54,035 nucleotides of DNA from Alphaproteobacteria bacterium (GTDB lineage: Bacteria; Pseudomonadota; Alphaproteobacteria; Rhizobiales; Rhizobiaceae): positions 1 to 54,035 of the forward strand of contig JAJRQF010000059.1 of the NCBI GenBank assembly GCA_024280375.1. The letters are read 5' to 3'. Positions 36,814 to 45,486 of this stretch are shown here, in pieces. The position numbers and the translations under genes are program-made. Numbering within the stretch: position 1 is the stretch's first letter; every line of letters starts with the position of its first letter. The notes beneath the pieces are model-generated. The model worked only from the letters and a program-made list of their open reading frames with translations. It ran no database searches and was not told the DNA's origin.

Positions 36814-36848
36814 AGCGTATCCATTTTCGACAGAAACGCTCTATTTTT
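36811..36848 (+). terminator. rho-independent terminator of arfB
   Basis: TAGAGCGT (36811-36818, containing the arfB stop) pairs with ACGCTCTA (36836-36843), and five T follow at once. The second arm also belongs to a dispersed repeat (see 36837-36860). The remaining gap to 37017 holds only the G/C-rich part of that repeat. Confidence 0.7.
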
Positions 36849-36860
36849 AATTCGCTCACG
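36837..36860 (-). repeat. dispersed repeat core, copy A
   Basis: On the minus strand this reads CGTGAGCGAA followed by an A-rich stretch and TAGAGCG. A near-identical 23-base core is at 43435-43457 on the plus strand. In both places a G/C-rich region with AGCGATGC or its complement adjoins the core, so the full element is probably 80-110 bases long. Confidence 0.55.
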
Positions 36861-37017
36861 GCCGTTTGGCGCTGCGCACCAGCCTTCGCGGGAGCGATGC
36901 ATTTGCATCGGGCCGGTTCCGCCCTCAAATTGATATCATCAATTTGCAAGTCGGGCTCCAATCGCAGCCTGACTGCTTCGATGTAAACATGAAACAATCT
37001 AGATCCAGTTTAGAACA

Positions 37018-38178
37018 TCACCGACTTGGCTTTGGCGTCGGAATGGTAAAATCTTTTACATTTTGTTTCACGGCCACCACTGAATTAACAGCATTTATTG
37101 CAGGGCTCACAGCAGCACTTGCGGCAATGGCGGCGGCACCGGTTGAAACAATTGCCTTGTTTGAGGCAACCAAGGTATCAATAGAACCCCTTGGCTTCAA
37201 TGTTACCGATGCAATGGATACGGGGTTTGGCCCCGCCAGCACAGTGCGACACTGAGAAGGCAAGTCGGCCATAATTTTATAGCGTCTGACTTTTTTCTTC
37301 TTTTTCTTCTTTTTCTTAACCACTGTCTTTTTCTTTTTGGTATTTTTTTTCGGCGCAAATGCCACCTTAAACCACCATTCAAGCGTCTTATCGCAACCCG
37401 TACCACTACCAGTTGAGGCCTGTCGTTTACAATTTGTTGAGCCAGGTTGGCATCTTAAACGTACATGCATATGGTAATGATGCCCCCAATAGGGCCGAAC
37501 TTTGTTGAGCCAGCGCCGGTCGCCTTTGACCGTGTTGCAGAGCTTCTTTTTAATTCCCGGATGAACAAAAATTCGTTGAACTTCGCGGTACTGTGCAGCG
37601 GTTTTTATCAATCCCTCATGGGCTTTGGTCCAGATACCATTGTTCACCCGAACCGTGCCTTTTTTCAAAACAGAAATCGCACTCAGCGAATTGCGTTCCT
37701 TTCGGGTCCAGCGGCGAGCAGGCATTGGGCGCAGCCAAATATCGGCATCAAGCCCAACCTGATGCGAGGCGTGACCGGTAAGCATCGGCCCACCGCGTGG
37801 TTGAGACAGATCGCCAACCATCAACCCATTCCAGCCATAGTTCTTTTTCGCATCAATCGATAACCGCTCGATCAAACGAACAAGATTTGGATGCCCCCAA
37901 CGTCGGTTACGCGAGGGTCGCATGACCTCCCATGTGGCACCATCGTGCGGCATGGCAATTCCGCCAGCCAGGCAACCTTTGGAATAAAACCCATAGGACG
38001 CGGGCGACATAACCACAGGCAATCGCTTGGCGCCAAACAGTTTTTTGGCTGGTGTCGCAGCAATTGCATCCAGTACTGGCGCAATTGAAAAACTGGCCGT
38101 CAGCAAAACAATCAGAGAGGTTCGGAATATCAAATTTAAAAAATAACGTGTCATCCACAGCACCCTAATTTTAAGCAT
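37018..38178 (-). CDS. mepA: penicillin-insensitive murein endopeptidase, MepA type, with poly-Lys tract
   Basis: MepA cleaves D-Ala-meso-DAP cross-links in peptidoglycan in the periplasm. The 386-residue product has a signal peptide (about residues 9-41) and the LAS-type zinc motifs GHASHQVGLDADIW (residues 135-148) and WGHHYHMHVRL (231-241). It is much longer than E. coli MepA because of a C-terminal extension of about 110 residues with a lysine-rich tract at 277-301, including nine lysines in a row, then an Ala/Val-rich tail. Start at 38178 or 38154 (MTRYF); neither has a strong ribosome-binding site. Confidence 0.9.
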   Translation of the reverse strand: MLKIRVLWMTRYFLNLIFRTSLIVLLTASFSIAPVLDAIAATPAKKLFGAKRLPVVMSPASYGFYSKGCLAGGIAMPHDGATWEVMRPSRNRRWGHPNLVRLIERLSIDAKKNYGWNGLMVGDLSQPRGGPMLTGHASHQVGLDADIWLRPMPARRWTRKERNSLSAISVLKKGTVRVNNGIWTKAHEGLIKTAAQYREVQRIFVHPGIKKKLCNTVKGDRRWLNKVRPYWGHHYHMHVRLRCQPGSTNCKRQASTGSGTGCDKTLEWWFKVAFAPKKNTKKKKTVVKKKKKKKKKVRRYKIMADLPSQCRTVLAGPNPVSIASVTLKPRGSIDTLVASNKAIVSTGAAAIAASAAVSPAINAVNSVVAVKQNVKDFTIPTPKPSR

Positions 38179-38286
38179 TTAACAAATATAGAAGATTACA
38201 CCGCAAAGTAAGCGATGTAGTTCCAATCTGATTTTATGCCCCAAATCTGGCCAGGATCTTAACAAGAATTAGCCGGTACTCATTTA

Positions 38287-40701
38287 CTACCCACGCAATA
38301 CTCCGCCCGTGGTTTTTTCAACATTTGCAATAACCTTAGCAGAAATAACCTCGATTTCACTATCAGTCAATGTATGCTCCTGCGGTTGCAACGTTACTTC
38401 GATGGCAACAGACTTCTTGTTTTCGCCAAGTGACGGCCCTTCAAACAGATCAAACACCGATACCTGCGCGATTAGTTTTTTATCCGCTCCATTGGCCGCA
38501 CGCAGAATTTTTACAGCTTCCATGTCTTTATCGACGACAAAAGCAAAGTCTCGTTTTACCGATTGCAGATCAGAAATAACCAGCGGGCTTTTGGTGCGGG
38601 TCGCCTTGCGTCGGGGTTCTGGAACATTGTTCAAACAGATTTCAAATCCGCACAACACACCACTAACGCCCATTGCTTTTAAGGTTTTTGGGTGGAACTC
38701 GCCAAAGGTGCCCAAAATATTTTTAGGCCCCAGTTTGATCGTGCCACTGCGACCGGGGTGATACCAATCAGGACCTCCAGCTTCAATCTGCACATTTTTC
38801 ACGTCCATGCCGCAGGCCGATAAAACGCTTAATGCATCGGCTTTGGCATCAAATACATCGACATTTTCCGCAATGCCCGACCACAATCGACCGGAGCCAT
38901 CGAGTTTGGCCGTGTTACGACGAACACCACCTGCAATTCGCATTTGGCCGGAAATATCGTCACTTAAATAGGTGTCGCTAACCTCAAACAGGGCAACATC
39001 ACCATTTCCCCGGTCGGCATTGCGCTGGCAGGCCGCTAAAAGACCCGGCAGCAGACTGGGACGCATGTCCGACATATCAGCAGCGATTGGGTTGGCCAAC
39101 GACAATTCAGGCTTACCGCCGCCAAACAGTTCCGCATGGGCTTTTGGAATAAATGTCCAGTTAACCGCTTCCGCCATGCCGCGGGCAGCAAGCGAACGCC
39201 GCACACTTCTGGTACGGATTTGCAAGGTGGTCAGAATTTTTTTGCCAATCGCATCAAGCGCCGGCAATGGCTGCGGTTCAATCATATTCAACCCGTGAAT
39301 ACGCATCACCTCTTCAACCAGATCGGCCTTGCCAAACACATCCGGTCGCCAGCTTGGCACCAAAACCTTGATCACTGCGCCATCACCTTCAACGCCAAAA
39401 CCGAGGCGGGTCAATATATCGTGGATTTCGGCATCATCAACCTCAAGACCGGTAAGACGGCGCACCTCTGAAATCGGAAAATCAATCACCAGATCCGGGG
39501 TTGGCACTTCGCCCGCAAGCACAACATCAGAAGGCTCACCGCCGCATATATCCAGCACCAGTTTGGTTGCAAGCTCAAGCCCCGGCATCATGAAAGCCGG
39601 ATCAACCCCACGCTCAAAACGATAGCGCGCATCGGTAATAATGCCCAGATCGCGGCCCGAACGGGCGATATTCATCGGGTCCCAAAGGGCTGATTCAATT
39701 AGCACATTTTTGGTATTCTCATCACAGCCGGATTTCTCGCCGCCCATAATACCGGCAATAGATTCAACACCGTTCTCATCGGCAATCACGCAATTATCCG
39801 GACCCAGTTTATAGGTCTTTTCATCCAGTGCCAAAACCTCATCGCCCGCGCGCGCCCGGCGCACGGTGAGATTTCCGGCAACCTTATCCGCATCGAAAAC
39901 ATGCAGCGGTCGTCCACGATCAAAGGTCATGTAATTGGTAATATCCACCAGCGCAGAAATCGGCCGCTGACCAATGGCAATCAGCCGTTGCTGCATCCAT
40001 TTAGGCGATGGACCATTGGTGATATTTTTCACCAGTCGCAGGCCAAATGCCGGGCAAAGGCTCGCCCCCTCGGCAAAATCCCGCTTCACTTCAATCGGAC
40101 AAGGAAACTTGCCCTCAATATTTGAAATTGATGGCGTTTTGACCTTACCAAGACCGGCAGCCTCCAGATCGCGCGCGATGCCCGCAACCCCCAAAGCGTC
40201 CGGCCGGTTTGGTGTAATACCAATTTCAATCATCGGATCATTCAAGCCCGCATAATCGGCAAATGGCGTGCCAACAGGTGCATCCTCCGGCAGATCAATA
40301 ACACCGTCATGTTCATCCGACATCTGCAATTCGCGCTCGGAACACATCATGCCGAAACTATCGACACCGCGAATATTACCCACCGAAAGGGTCACATCAA
40401 GACCCGGAACATAGGTGCCGGGGCCAGCAAAAGCGCCAATAAGCCCGGCGCGCGCATTGGGTGCACCACACACCACTTGAATAAGTTCGCCGTCACCCTT
40501 GTCGACCTTCAAAACCCGTAACCGGTCGGCATCCGGGTGCTGCTCGGCACTCACCACCTTGGCAATGGTAAACGGTTGGAACATCGCACGATCATCCACC
40601 TCCTCGACCTCAAGGCCGATCATGGTGAGTTTCTCAACGATCTCATCAAGCGTTGCATCGGTTTCCAAATGGTCTTTCAACCAGGAGAGTGTGAATTTCA
40701 T
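38287..40701 (-). CDS. pheT: phenylalanyl-tRNA synthetase beta subunit
   Basis: PheT is the 804-residue beta chain of the alpha2-beta2 enzyme that charges tRNA-Phe. The N-terminal tRNA-binding OB domain spans about residues 40-150 ([29 protein letters not shown]), followed by the B3/B4 editing domain, the B5 domain, the synthetase-like core ([20 protein letters not shown]) and the C-terminal anticodon-binding domain ([15 protein letters not shown]). It lies three bases after the ASCH-domain gene. Confidence 0.98.
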   Translation of the reverse strand: MKFTLSWLKDHLETDATLDEIVEKLTMIGLEVEEVDDRAMFQPFTIAKVVSAEQHPDADRLRVLKVDKGDGELIQVVCGAPNARAGLIGAFAGPGTYVPGLDVTLSVGNIRGVDSFGMMCSERELQMSDEHDGVIDLPEDAPVGTPFADYAGLNDPMIEIGITPNRPDALGVAGIARDLEAAGLGKVKTPSISNIEGKFPCPIEVKRDFAEGASLCPAFGLRLVKNITNGPSPKWMQQRLIAIGQRPISALVDITNYMTFDRGRPLHVFDADKVAGNLTVRRARAGDEVLALDEKTYKLGPDNCVIADENGVESIAGIMGGEKSGCDENTKNVLIESALWDPMNIARSGRDLGIITDARYRFERGVDPAFMMPGLELATKLVLDICGGEPSDVVLAGEVPTPDLVIDFPISEVRRLTGLEVDDAEIHDILTRLGFGVEGDGAVIKVLVPSWRPDVFGKADLVEEVMRIHGLNMIEPQPLPALDAIGKKILTTLQIRTRSVRRSLAARGMAEAVNWTFIPKAHAELFGGGKPELSLANPIAADMSDMRPSLLPGLLAACQRNADRGNGDVALFEVSDTYLSDDISGQMRIAGGVRRNTAKLDGSGRLWSGIAENVDVFDAKADALSVLSACGMDVKNVQIEAGGPDWYHPGRSGTIKLGPKNILGTFGEFHPKTLKAMGVSGVLCGFEICLNNVPEPRRKATRTKSPLVISDLQSVKRDFAFVVDKDMEAVKILRAANGADKKLIAQVSVFDLFEGPSLGENKKSVAIEVTLQPQEHTLTDSEIEVISAKVIANVEKTTGGVLRG

Positions 40702-40704
40702 GAG

Positions 40705-41121
40705 TCAAACGACCTCTTTTTCAGTGGCAAAGACTTCAACAACTTTGAAGTAGAGCCGGTATAATTTCATAGTGGGAGAAAAATTCCCTTTTCGCTTATA
40801 ATAGCCCTCATGAATGGCACCCCATTCTTCAAGCGTCTCACAAGCTTCATCTTTGGCAAATTGCGCATCAACATCGCAAAATTTTACCGTATCAACTTTC
40901 CAAAACTGAATGGCACACCCAGGTTGCCCCTTGCCATTTAGAACGATTTCAATCTTGCCTTTATAGGGCTTTTCATCCGGGTCTTTATTCAAAAGATCAA
41001 ACGACCCTGATGTGGCTATCTGTTTCCCGTTTATGACATCACGCAATCCGCTATCCGCCATATCAGGGTTATCGCCGAGACCAAATATAGCGCAGTTGGC
41101 GTATATGTCCGGCAATCCCAT
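40705..41121 (-). CDS. ASCH-domain (YhfF-like) protein between pheS and pheT
   Basis: This 138-residue protein matches the ASCH fold of the YhfF group: FGLGDNPDMADSGLRDVINGKQIATSGS near the N-terminus, KIEIVLNGKGQPGCAIQFWKVD, FCDVDAQFAKDEACETLEEW, and a terminal YRLYFKVVEVF strand. ASCH domains resemble PUA domains, and some relatives bind or act on RNA or modified nucleosides. Its ATG at 41121 overlaps the pheS stop by one base, and its stop is three bases before pheT, so it is translated with the two synthetase subunits. A role near tRNA is suggested by context only. Confidence 0.87.
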   Translation of the reverse strand: MGLPDIYANCAIFGLGDNPDMADSGLRDVINGKQIATSGSFDLLNKDPDEKPYKGKIEIVLNGKGQPGCAIQFWKVDTVKFCDVDAQFAKDEACETLEEWGAIHEGYYKRKGNFSPTMKLYRLYFKVVEVFATEKEVV

Positions 41122-42203
41122 CAAGAACTCAACCCGCCCAAAAGGCTCGGCATATCGAGAGGCCGGAAGCCGTAATGGTTTACCCAGCGCACATCGGCGT
41201 CAAAGAAGGCCCGCAGGTCCGGCATACCATATTTTAACATGGCGATACGGTCGATACCGATGCCCCAGGCAAAGCCCTGATAAACATCCGGGTCAAGCCC
41301 GCCGGAGCGCAGCACATTGGGATGAACCATGCCGCAGCCAAGAATTTCCATCCAATCATTACCCTCGCCAAATTTCACTTCATTACCGGACCGGTCGCAC
41401 TGAATATCAAGCTCCAGCGATGGCTCGGTGAACGGAAAAAATGACGGGCGAAAACGCATATTAAGCGATGGCACTTCAAAGAAGGTCTTGCAGAACTCTT
41501 CCAGCACCCATTTCAAATTGGCAATATTGGCCGATTTATCAACCACCAAACCCTCAAGCTGATGAAACATCGGCGTATGGGTGGGGTCTGAATCCTGACG
41601 GTAGGTCTTGCCCGGAATGGCGATGCGGATCGGCGGCTTTTGCGTTTCCATTGTACGTATCTGCACCGGCGATGTGTGGGTGCGCAAAACCTTGCGCTCG
41701 CCATTTTCATCCGGGTTAAAAAAGAACGTATCGTGCATTTCGCGGGCCGGGTGACCTTCGGGAAAATTGAGCGCTGTAAAGTTATAATAGTCGGTCTCAA
41801 TGTCCGGCCCTTCGGCAATTGAAAAACCCATATCGGCAAAAATGGCAGTGATCTCATCCATCACCTGCGAAATCGGATGAATACGCCCCACATCAGCCGG
41901 AGATGGACGCACCGGCAAGGTCACATCAACTTTCTCACTGGCTAACCGCTCGGCAATGGCTAAATCCTGCAAAATTTCACGCTTGGTAGAAATCGCCTCA
42001 TTGACCTTGTTTTTCAAAGCATTGAGCGCTGGCCCCATGATTGATCGTTCATCAGGCGTCATCTTACCAAGGGTTTTCATCCGCGCCGACAAGGTGCCTT
42101 TTTTGCCAAGCACACCAACGCGAATGGCCTCAAGTGCGGCCTCGTCATTTGAAGCCTCAATATTGGCAAGCGTTTCAGATTCAAAACTATCAAGTTCGGA
42201 CAT
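41121..42203 (-). CDS. pheS: phenylalanyl-tRNA synthetase alpha subunit
   Basis: PheS is the 360-residue catalytic alpha chain. It has an N-terminal coiled coil (about residues 1-85), then class II synthetase motifs: [40 protein letters not shown] (motif 2 region), [17 protein letters not shown], and [17 protein letters not shown] (motif 3). The ATG at 42203 follows CAGGA. A terminator-like hairpin lies 25-62 bases upstream. Confidence 0.98.
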   Translation of the reverse strand: MSELDSFESETLANIEASNDEAALEAIRVGVLGKKGTLSARMKTLGKMTPDERSIMGPALNALKNKVNEAISTKREILQDLAIAERLASEKVDVTLPVRPSPADVGRIHPISQVMDEITAIFADMGFSIAEGPDIETDYYNFTALNFPEGHPAREMHDTFFFNPDENGERKVLRTHTSPVQIRTMETQKPPIRIAIPGKTYRQDSDPTHTPMFHQLEGLVVDKSANIANLKWVLEEFCKTFFEVPSLNMRFRPSFFPFTEPSLELDIQCDRSGNEVKFGEGNDWMEILGCGMVHPNVLRSGGLDPDVYQGFAWGIGIDRIAMLKYGMPDLRAFFDADVRWVNHYGFRPLDMPSLLGGLSS

Positions 42204-42227
42204 TATATTATCCTGTGATTACTAACG

Positions 42228-42265
42228 AAAAAACCTGCGCCCGGCATTTTGCCAGCGCAGGTTTT
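42228..42265 (-). terminator. terminator-like hairpin directly before pheS
   Basis: On the minus strand an 11-base stem, AAAACCTGCGC with GCGCAGGTTTT, closes a loop that can form an inner GGCA/TGCC stem, and it ends in six T. It lies only 25 bases before the pheS ATG. It may end the rpmI-rplT transcript or act as an attenuator of pheS. No obvious Phe-rich leader peptide precedes it. Confidence 0.65.
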
Positions 42266-42278
42266 CAAATTCTCTTAT

Positions 42279-42360
42279 TCTTAGTGGAATGAATTTGGCA
42301 TTTGAATCTCACCTGCTGCTCGCCCCTTCATCAAATGTCAAATTCACAAATTCCACTAGA
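42279..42360. repeat. palindromic element I between rplT and pheS
   Basis: Arms 42279-42305 and 42331-42360 are complementary over about 27 bases with one three-base gap and few mismatches, around a 25-base loop. The outer ends are TTAGTGG and CCACTAG, the inner ends CATTTGA and TCAAATG. It is related to element II next to it. Confidence 0.65.
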
Positions 42361-42372
42361 ATTGTTAAACTG

Positions 42373-42449
42373 CTAGTGATTCTTATGATTAAAACATTTG
42401 CAAACAGAGGATCGGCAAGGAGCACAAATGTTTGAATCGAACCACTAGT
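42373..42449. repeat. palindromic element II between rplT and pheS
   Basis: Arms 42373-42400 (CTAGTGATTC through ACATTTGC) and 42424-42449 (CAAATGTTTG through CCACTAG) are imperfect complements around a loop of about 23 bases. The layout and end sequences match element I, so the two appear to be tandem copies of one miniature palindromic element. It ends 21 bases after the rplT stop on the minus strand. Confidence 0.6.
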
Positions 42450-42469
42450 GGGGCTTTTGAAACCGTGCG

Positions 42470-42871
42470 CTACTTAACAGCGCTTTCAAATGCACCTGGA
42501 GTGGTTTTTTTCAAATATTCAAGTGCAGCTTTTGCCTGCGCAACAACGGCTGCAAATGCCTGCGGCTGATTAATCGCAATATCGGAAAGCACCTTACGGT
42601 CAACTTCGATACCGGCCTTGGTCATGCCGTCAACCAAACGCGCATAGGTAAGACCGTGCTCACGCGCAGCCGCATTGATGCGCTGAACCCAAAGCGAACG
42701 GAAATTACGCTTGCGTGCCTTACGGTCGCGATAAGCATATTGCAGAGATTTATCGACAGCCTGTTTAGCGGTACGAATGGTATTTTTACGACGACCGTAA
42801 AAACCTTTGGCTTTTTTGATTACTTTTTTATGTCTTGCGTGGGCGGTAACGCCGCGTTTTACACGTGCCAT
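42470..42871 (-). CDS. rplT: 50S ribosomal protein L20
   Basis: L20 is a primary 23S rRNA-binding protein needed early in large-subunit assembly. The 133-residue product has the family N-terminus [23 protein letters not shown] (shown here in part), [18 protein letters not shown], and a short alphaproteobacterial C-terminal extension. It follows rpmI by 28 bases. Confidence 0.98.
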   Translation of the reverse strand: MARVKRGVTAHARHKKVIKKAKGFYGRRKNTIRTAKQAVDKSLQYAYRDRKARKRNFRSLWVQRINAAAREHGLTYARLVDGMTKAGIEVDRKVLSDIAINQPQAFAAVVAQAKAALEYLKKTTPGAFESAVK

Positions 42872-42899
42872 GAGTTTGGCTCCTTAAGGATACTTTGGT

Positions 42900-43109
42900 T
42901 TATTTAGCTTTAGCGGCGTAGGGCATCATTTTCTTGATAACCCGTGCATCGGCAGCACAAAGAACCATCGTGCCGCGCGCATTGCGCAAGAACTTGTTGG
43001 ATCGTTTGATCATGCCATGCTGTTTACCGGCCGCAGCAACTTTAATTTTGCCGTTTGCAGTAACCTTAAAGCGTTTTTTAACGCTTGATTTGGTCTTCAT
43101 TTTGGGCAT
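42900..43109 (-). CDS. rpmI: 50S ribosomal protein L35
   Basis: This 69-residue basic protein has the L35 pattern [32 protein letters not shown] and [12 protein letters not shown]. The ATG at 43109 follows AAAGGAAG and gives the standard N-terminus; five further codons are open. It heads the rpmI-rplT unit. infC, often upstream, is not in the window. Confidence 0.97.
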   Translation of the reverse strand: MPKMKTKSSVKKRFKVTANGKIKVAAAGKQHGMIKRSNKFLRNARGTMVLCAADARVIKKMMPYAAKAK

Positions 43110-43262
43110 TTTGCTTCCTTTCATGCATGGCGGATATTTGCCTTAAACAAGGCGCTTCCACCATCTTATTTGTGATTATGTCCTGAAACCAAGACCTTTG
43201 GTTATTCAAGACTGCGTTCATGAACTACCACGGCATGCCCTGCCGGATCGTTCGACCGGCGA

Positions 43263-43291
43263 GTTATAGAAGGGATGAGCGAATTTGACAA
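43263..43291 (-). promoter_or_regulatory. strong sigma-70-type promoter for rpmI-rplT
   Basis: On the minus strand TTGTCA and TATAAC are exactly 17 bases apart. The predicted start would leave a leader of about 145 bases before the rpmI ATG. That leader contains GCCGG/CCGGC, CCAA/TTGG and GCCTT/AAGGC hairpins and could carry an L20-responsive structure, but no known motif was recognised. Confidence 0.65.
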
Positions 43292-43315
43292 CCGGTAAAA
43301 TACCTAAATTTGTTG

Positions 43316-43344
43316 GACTGTTTCATATCAATACGGAAACAGTC
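43316..43344. terminator. hairpin between the ABC importer operon and the rpmI promoter
   Basis: GACTGTTT and AAACAGTC pair around a 13-base loop. It lies downstream of the last importer gene on the minus strand and just upstream of the rpmI promoter. There is no T-run, so termination is uncertain. Confidence 0.4.
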
Positions 43345-43434
43345 TGGCCTTGAAGAGAGGCCCGGCGCTTATGCGCCGCCGTCATGTCGTCAACATGCTA
43401 CGCATGATGCGGAGCGATGCGCATGGCGCTCTTG

Positions 43435-43457
43435 CGTGAGCGAAAGAAAATAGAGCG
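43435..43457 (+). repeat. dispersed repeat core, copy B
   Basis: This matches the core at 36837-36860 in opposite orientation, with one base missing and one or two changed. Upstream of it (43361-43434) is a G/C-rich stretch with GGCGC-TTAT-GCGCC and repeated GATGCG/GCATG words; downstream is CGGTT-C-AACCG. The element fills the gap after the oppC-like gene; the 372 bases from 43110 to 43481 hold only this, the hairpin and the rpmI promoter and leader. Confidence 0.55.
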
Positions 43458-43481
43458 GTTCAACCGTTTAGGAATTGAGAA

Positions 43482-44405
43482 TTATCGCCCGCGAATGCGA
43501 GGGTCCAGCGCATCGCGCAAACCATCGCCAATATAGTTGACACTCAGCACAGTGAGCGAAATTGCCAGCCCTGGCCACAGCACCCGTGAAGGGGTAAGCT
43601 GCATGAAGTTTGCGCCATCAAACAACAAGCGCCCCCAGGTCGGGAAATCAGACGGGAACCCAAGTCCCAGAAAGCTCAAGGCGGATTCTGTAATAATAGC
43701 ATTGGCAATGCCCAGTGTTGCAGAAACCAGGATCGGGGAAAGCACATTGGGCAAAATGTGCCGGGAGATAATGCGGTGACGACGGGTGCCGATGGAGCGC
43801 GCCGCAATGATGAATTCCTGCTCTTTCAAGGCCAGAACCTCACCACGCACAATTCTTGCCGTCTGCATCCACGAGGTTATGCCGATGACAAATACAATCA
43901 ATATAAATATGCCTGTTTCCGGCCCGAAAACCGAACGAAGTGAATCGCGAAACAGCATGATAATGACCAAAAGTAGCGGCAATATAGGCAAGGCGAGAAA
44001 TAAATCGGTCAACCGCATCAAGACACCATCAATGGTTTTAAAGAATCCTGCGACCACACCGATTAAGGTGCCAACAAACAGCGATAACAGCATCGCGGTT
44101 ACACCAACCAGAAGTGAAACCTGCCCACCGGCCATAACTTGCGCCAGCATATCGCGGCCAAGATTATCGGTCCCCATTGGGTGGACCAGTGTTGGTGACA
44201 GGTTTTTGTTTCTGATATCAAGAAAGGTCGGGTCGATTGTATGTATGAACGGCCCAAGAACGACCACCAGCACAATAAACGAAAAGACTGCAACACCGAC
44301 AACCGCACCCTTATGGGTTCGGAATTGCCGCCATACATCGCCCCACAGCGAGCGGTGCTCATGCAATGGCTCGGAGATAATCTCTGTAACGCTTGCATTA
44401 GTCAT
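43482..44405 (-). CDS. peptide/oligopeptide ABC transporter permease, OppC/DppC type
   Basis: This 307-residue inner-membrane permease has six predicted helices, the OppC_N region HKGAVVGVAVFSFIVLVVVLGP, HPMGTDNLGRDMLAQVMAGG, and the EAA-loop contact for the ATPases around RSIGTRRHRIISRHILPN. The ATG at 44405 overlaps the last codons of the other permease gene by eight bases, so they are coupled. It is the last gene of a five-gene importer operon running leftward. Confidence 0.95.
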   Translation of the reverse strand: MTNASVTEIISEPLHEHRSLWGDVWRQFRTHKGAVVGVAVFSFIVLVVVLGPFIHTIDPTFLDIRNKNLSPTLVHPMGTDNLGRDMLAQVMAGGQVSLLVGVTAMLLSLFVGTLIGVVAGFFKTIDGVLMRLTDLFLALPILPLLLVIIMLFRDSLRSVFGPETGIFILIVFVIGITSWMQTARIVRGEVLALKEQEFIIAARSIGTRRHRIISRHILPNVLSPILVSATLGIANAIITESALSFLGLGFPSDFPTWGRLLFDGANFMQLTPSRVLWPGLAISLTVLSVNYIGDGLRDALDPRIRGR

Positions 44406-45411
44406 AGCGAATCCTCGGGTCCAGCATTCCGTAAACAACATCTGCAATCAGATTGAAAAATACAATCAGGATTGCAAAAATAAAGGTCAGGGTTTGCACC
44501 AGCGGAATATCCGCATTTTCAATGCCCAAAATCAGCAATTGCCCTAGCCCGTTTACCTTGAAAATCTGCTCGGTAATGATCGCCCCACCAAAAATCTGCG
44601 GCACACCAAGCGCGATAACCGTGACAACGGGAATAAGCGAATTACGCAATACATGAACCAATAGCACCACTTTTTCGCTCATGCCCTTGGCGCGCGCGGT
44701 GCGCACATAATCCTGATTGAGGTTGTCCAGCATTGAGGCCCGCATAAAGCGGCTTAACTGGGCTGCATTAAACAGCGCCAGCACCATCACCGGCATGGCC
44801 AGTTGACGCAACTGCGCCATAAAGGACGAGAAATCGGTTACCTTCAATGTGGTATCATAAATCGAGGGTAGCCAGCCAAGATTGACCGAGAACACCACAA
44901 TAAGCAGTAGCCCGGTAAAGAAGGTTGGCACCGAAAAGCCAACCATCGAAATAAATGTGCCTATCTGATCAAACCATGAATATTGCTTGTAGGCAGAGAT
45001 CACCCCAATTGGCAGGGCAATCAAAATTCCAACAAGATAGGAAAGGCCGACAACCCACAATGTTTGTGGCATACGCTCAACAATCAAATCGACCACCGGC
45101 GAACGGCTCATCCAGGACGTAACCCGCAAACGACTGTCAGAATCGCCTATTGGCGCACCCCACCAGTGTTCCATAATATTCAGCGGTTCATTGATGAAGA
45201 ATTGCTCAAGCCATTTAATGTATCGAATATGGAACGGTTGTCCGAGGCCGAGGGATTCCCGAATTTGGGCACGAACTTCAGCCGGAATTGTTAGCGGCAA
45301 ATTGCCGGTCGGATCATTGGGAGCAAGATCCAGAATAATAAAGATAATAAAGCTGATGACCAAAAGCGTTGGTATCGCAAACAGCAGACGCCTGATGGTG
45401 TAATTCAGCAT
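44398..45411 (-). CDS. peptide/oligopeptide ABC transporter permease, OppB/DppB type
   Basis: This 337-residue permease has the DppB-like N-terminus (YTIRRLLFAIPTLLVISFIIF), a long periplasmic loop, and the EAA loop RAKGMSEKVVLLVHVLRNSLIP. It pairs with the OppC-type subunit to form the channel. The gap of 75 bases to the binding-protein gene contains a strong hairpin. The ATG at 45411 follows GGAAG. Confidence 0.95.
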   Translation of the reverse strand: MLNYTIRRLLFAIPTLLVISFIIFIILDLAPNDPTGNLPLTIPAEVRAQIRESLGLGQPFHIRYIKWLEQFFINEPLNIMEHWWGAPIGDSDSRLRVTSWMSRSPVVDLIVERMPQTLWVVGLSYLVGILIALPIGVISAYKQYSWFDQIGTFISMVGFSVPTFFTGLLLIVVFSVNLGWLPSIYDTTLKVTDFSSFMAQLRQLAMPVMVLALFNAAQLSRFMRASMLDNLNQDYVRTARAKGMSEKVVLLVHVLRNSLIPVVTVIALGVPQIFGGAIITEQIFKVNGLGQLLILGIENADIPLVQTLTFIFAILIVFFNLIADVVYGMLDPRIRYD

Positions 45412-45440
45412 ATTTCTTCCAGCCAGAAAATTAAGAGATA

Positions 45441-45467
45441 TCCGGCCTGTAAAACTTACAGGCCGGA
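45441..45467. terminator. perfect 12-base hairpin between binding-protein and permease genes
   Basis: TCCGGCCTGTAA and TTACAGGCCGGA pair exactly around a three-base loop. No T-run follows, so it is more likely an RNA-stabilising or partial-termination hairpin that keeps the binding-protein message abundant relative to the permeases. Confidence 0.6.
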
Positions 45468-45486
45468 CATAATATTGATTTTAGGA

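Noticed and set aside
42432-42444. A T-arm-like sequence (GGTTCGATTC on the minus strand) next to rplT
   Set aside because: No acceptor stem, D-arm or anticodon arm can be laid around it; it is part of an arm of palindromic element II.
42204-42469. A classical Phe-rich leader peptide for pheST attenuation
   Set aside because: The best short frame (MKGRAAGEIQMPNSFH) contains one Phe only, and ATG TTT TAA is too short; no cluster of Phe codons was found.
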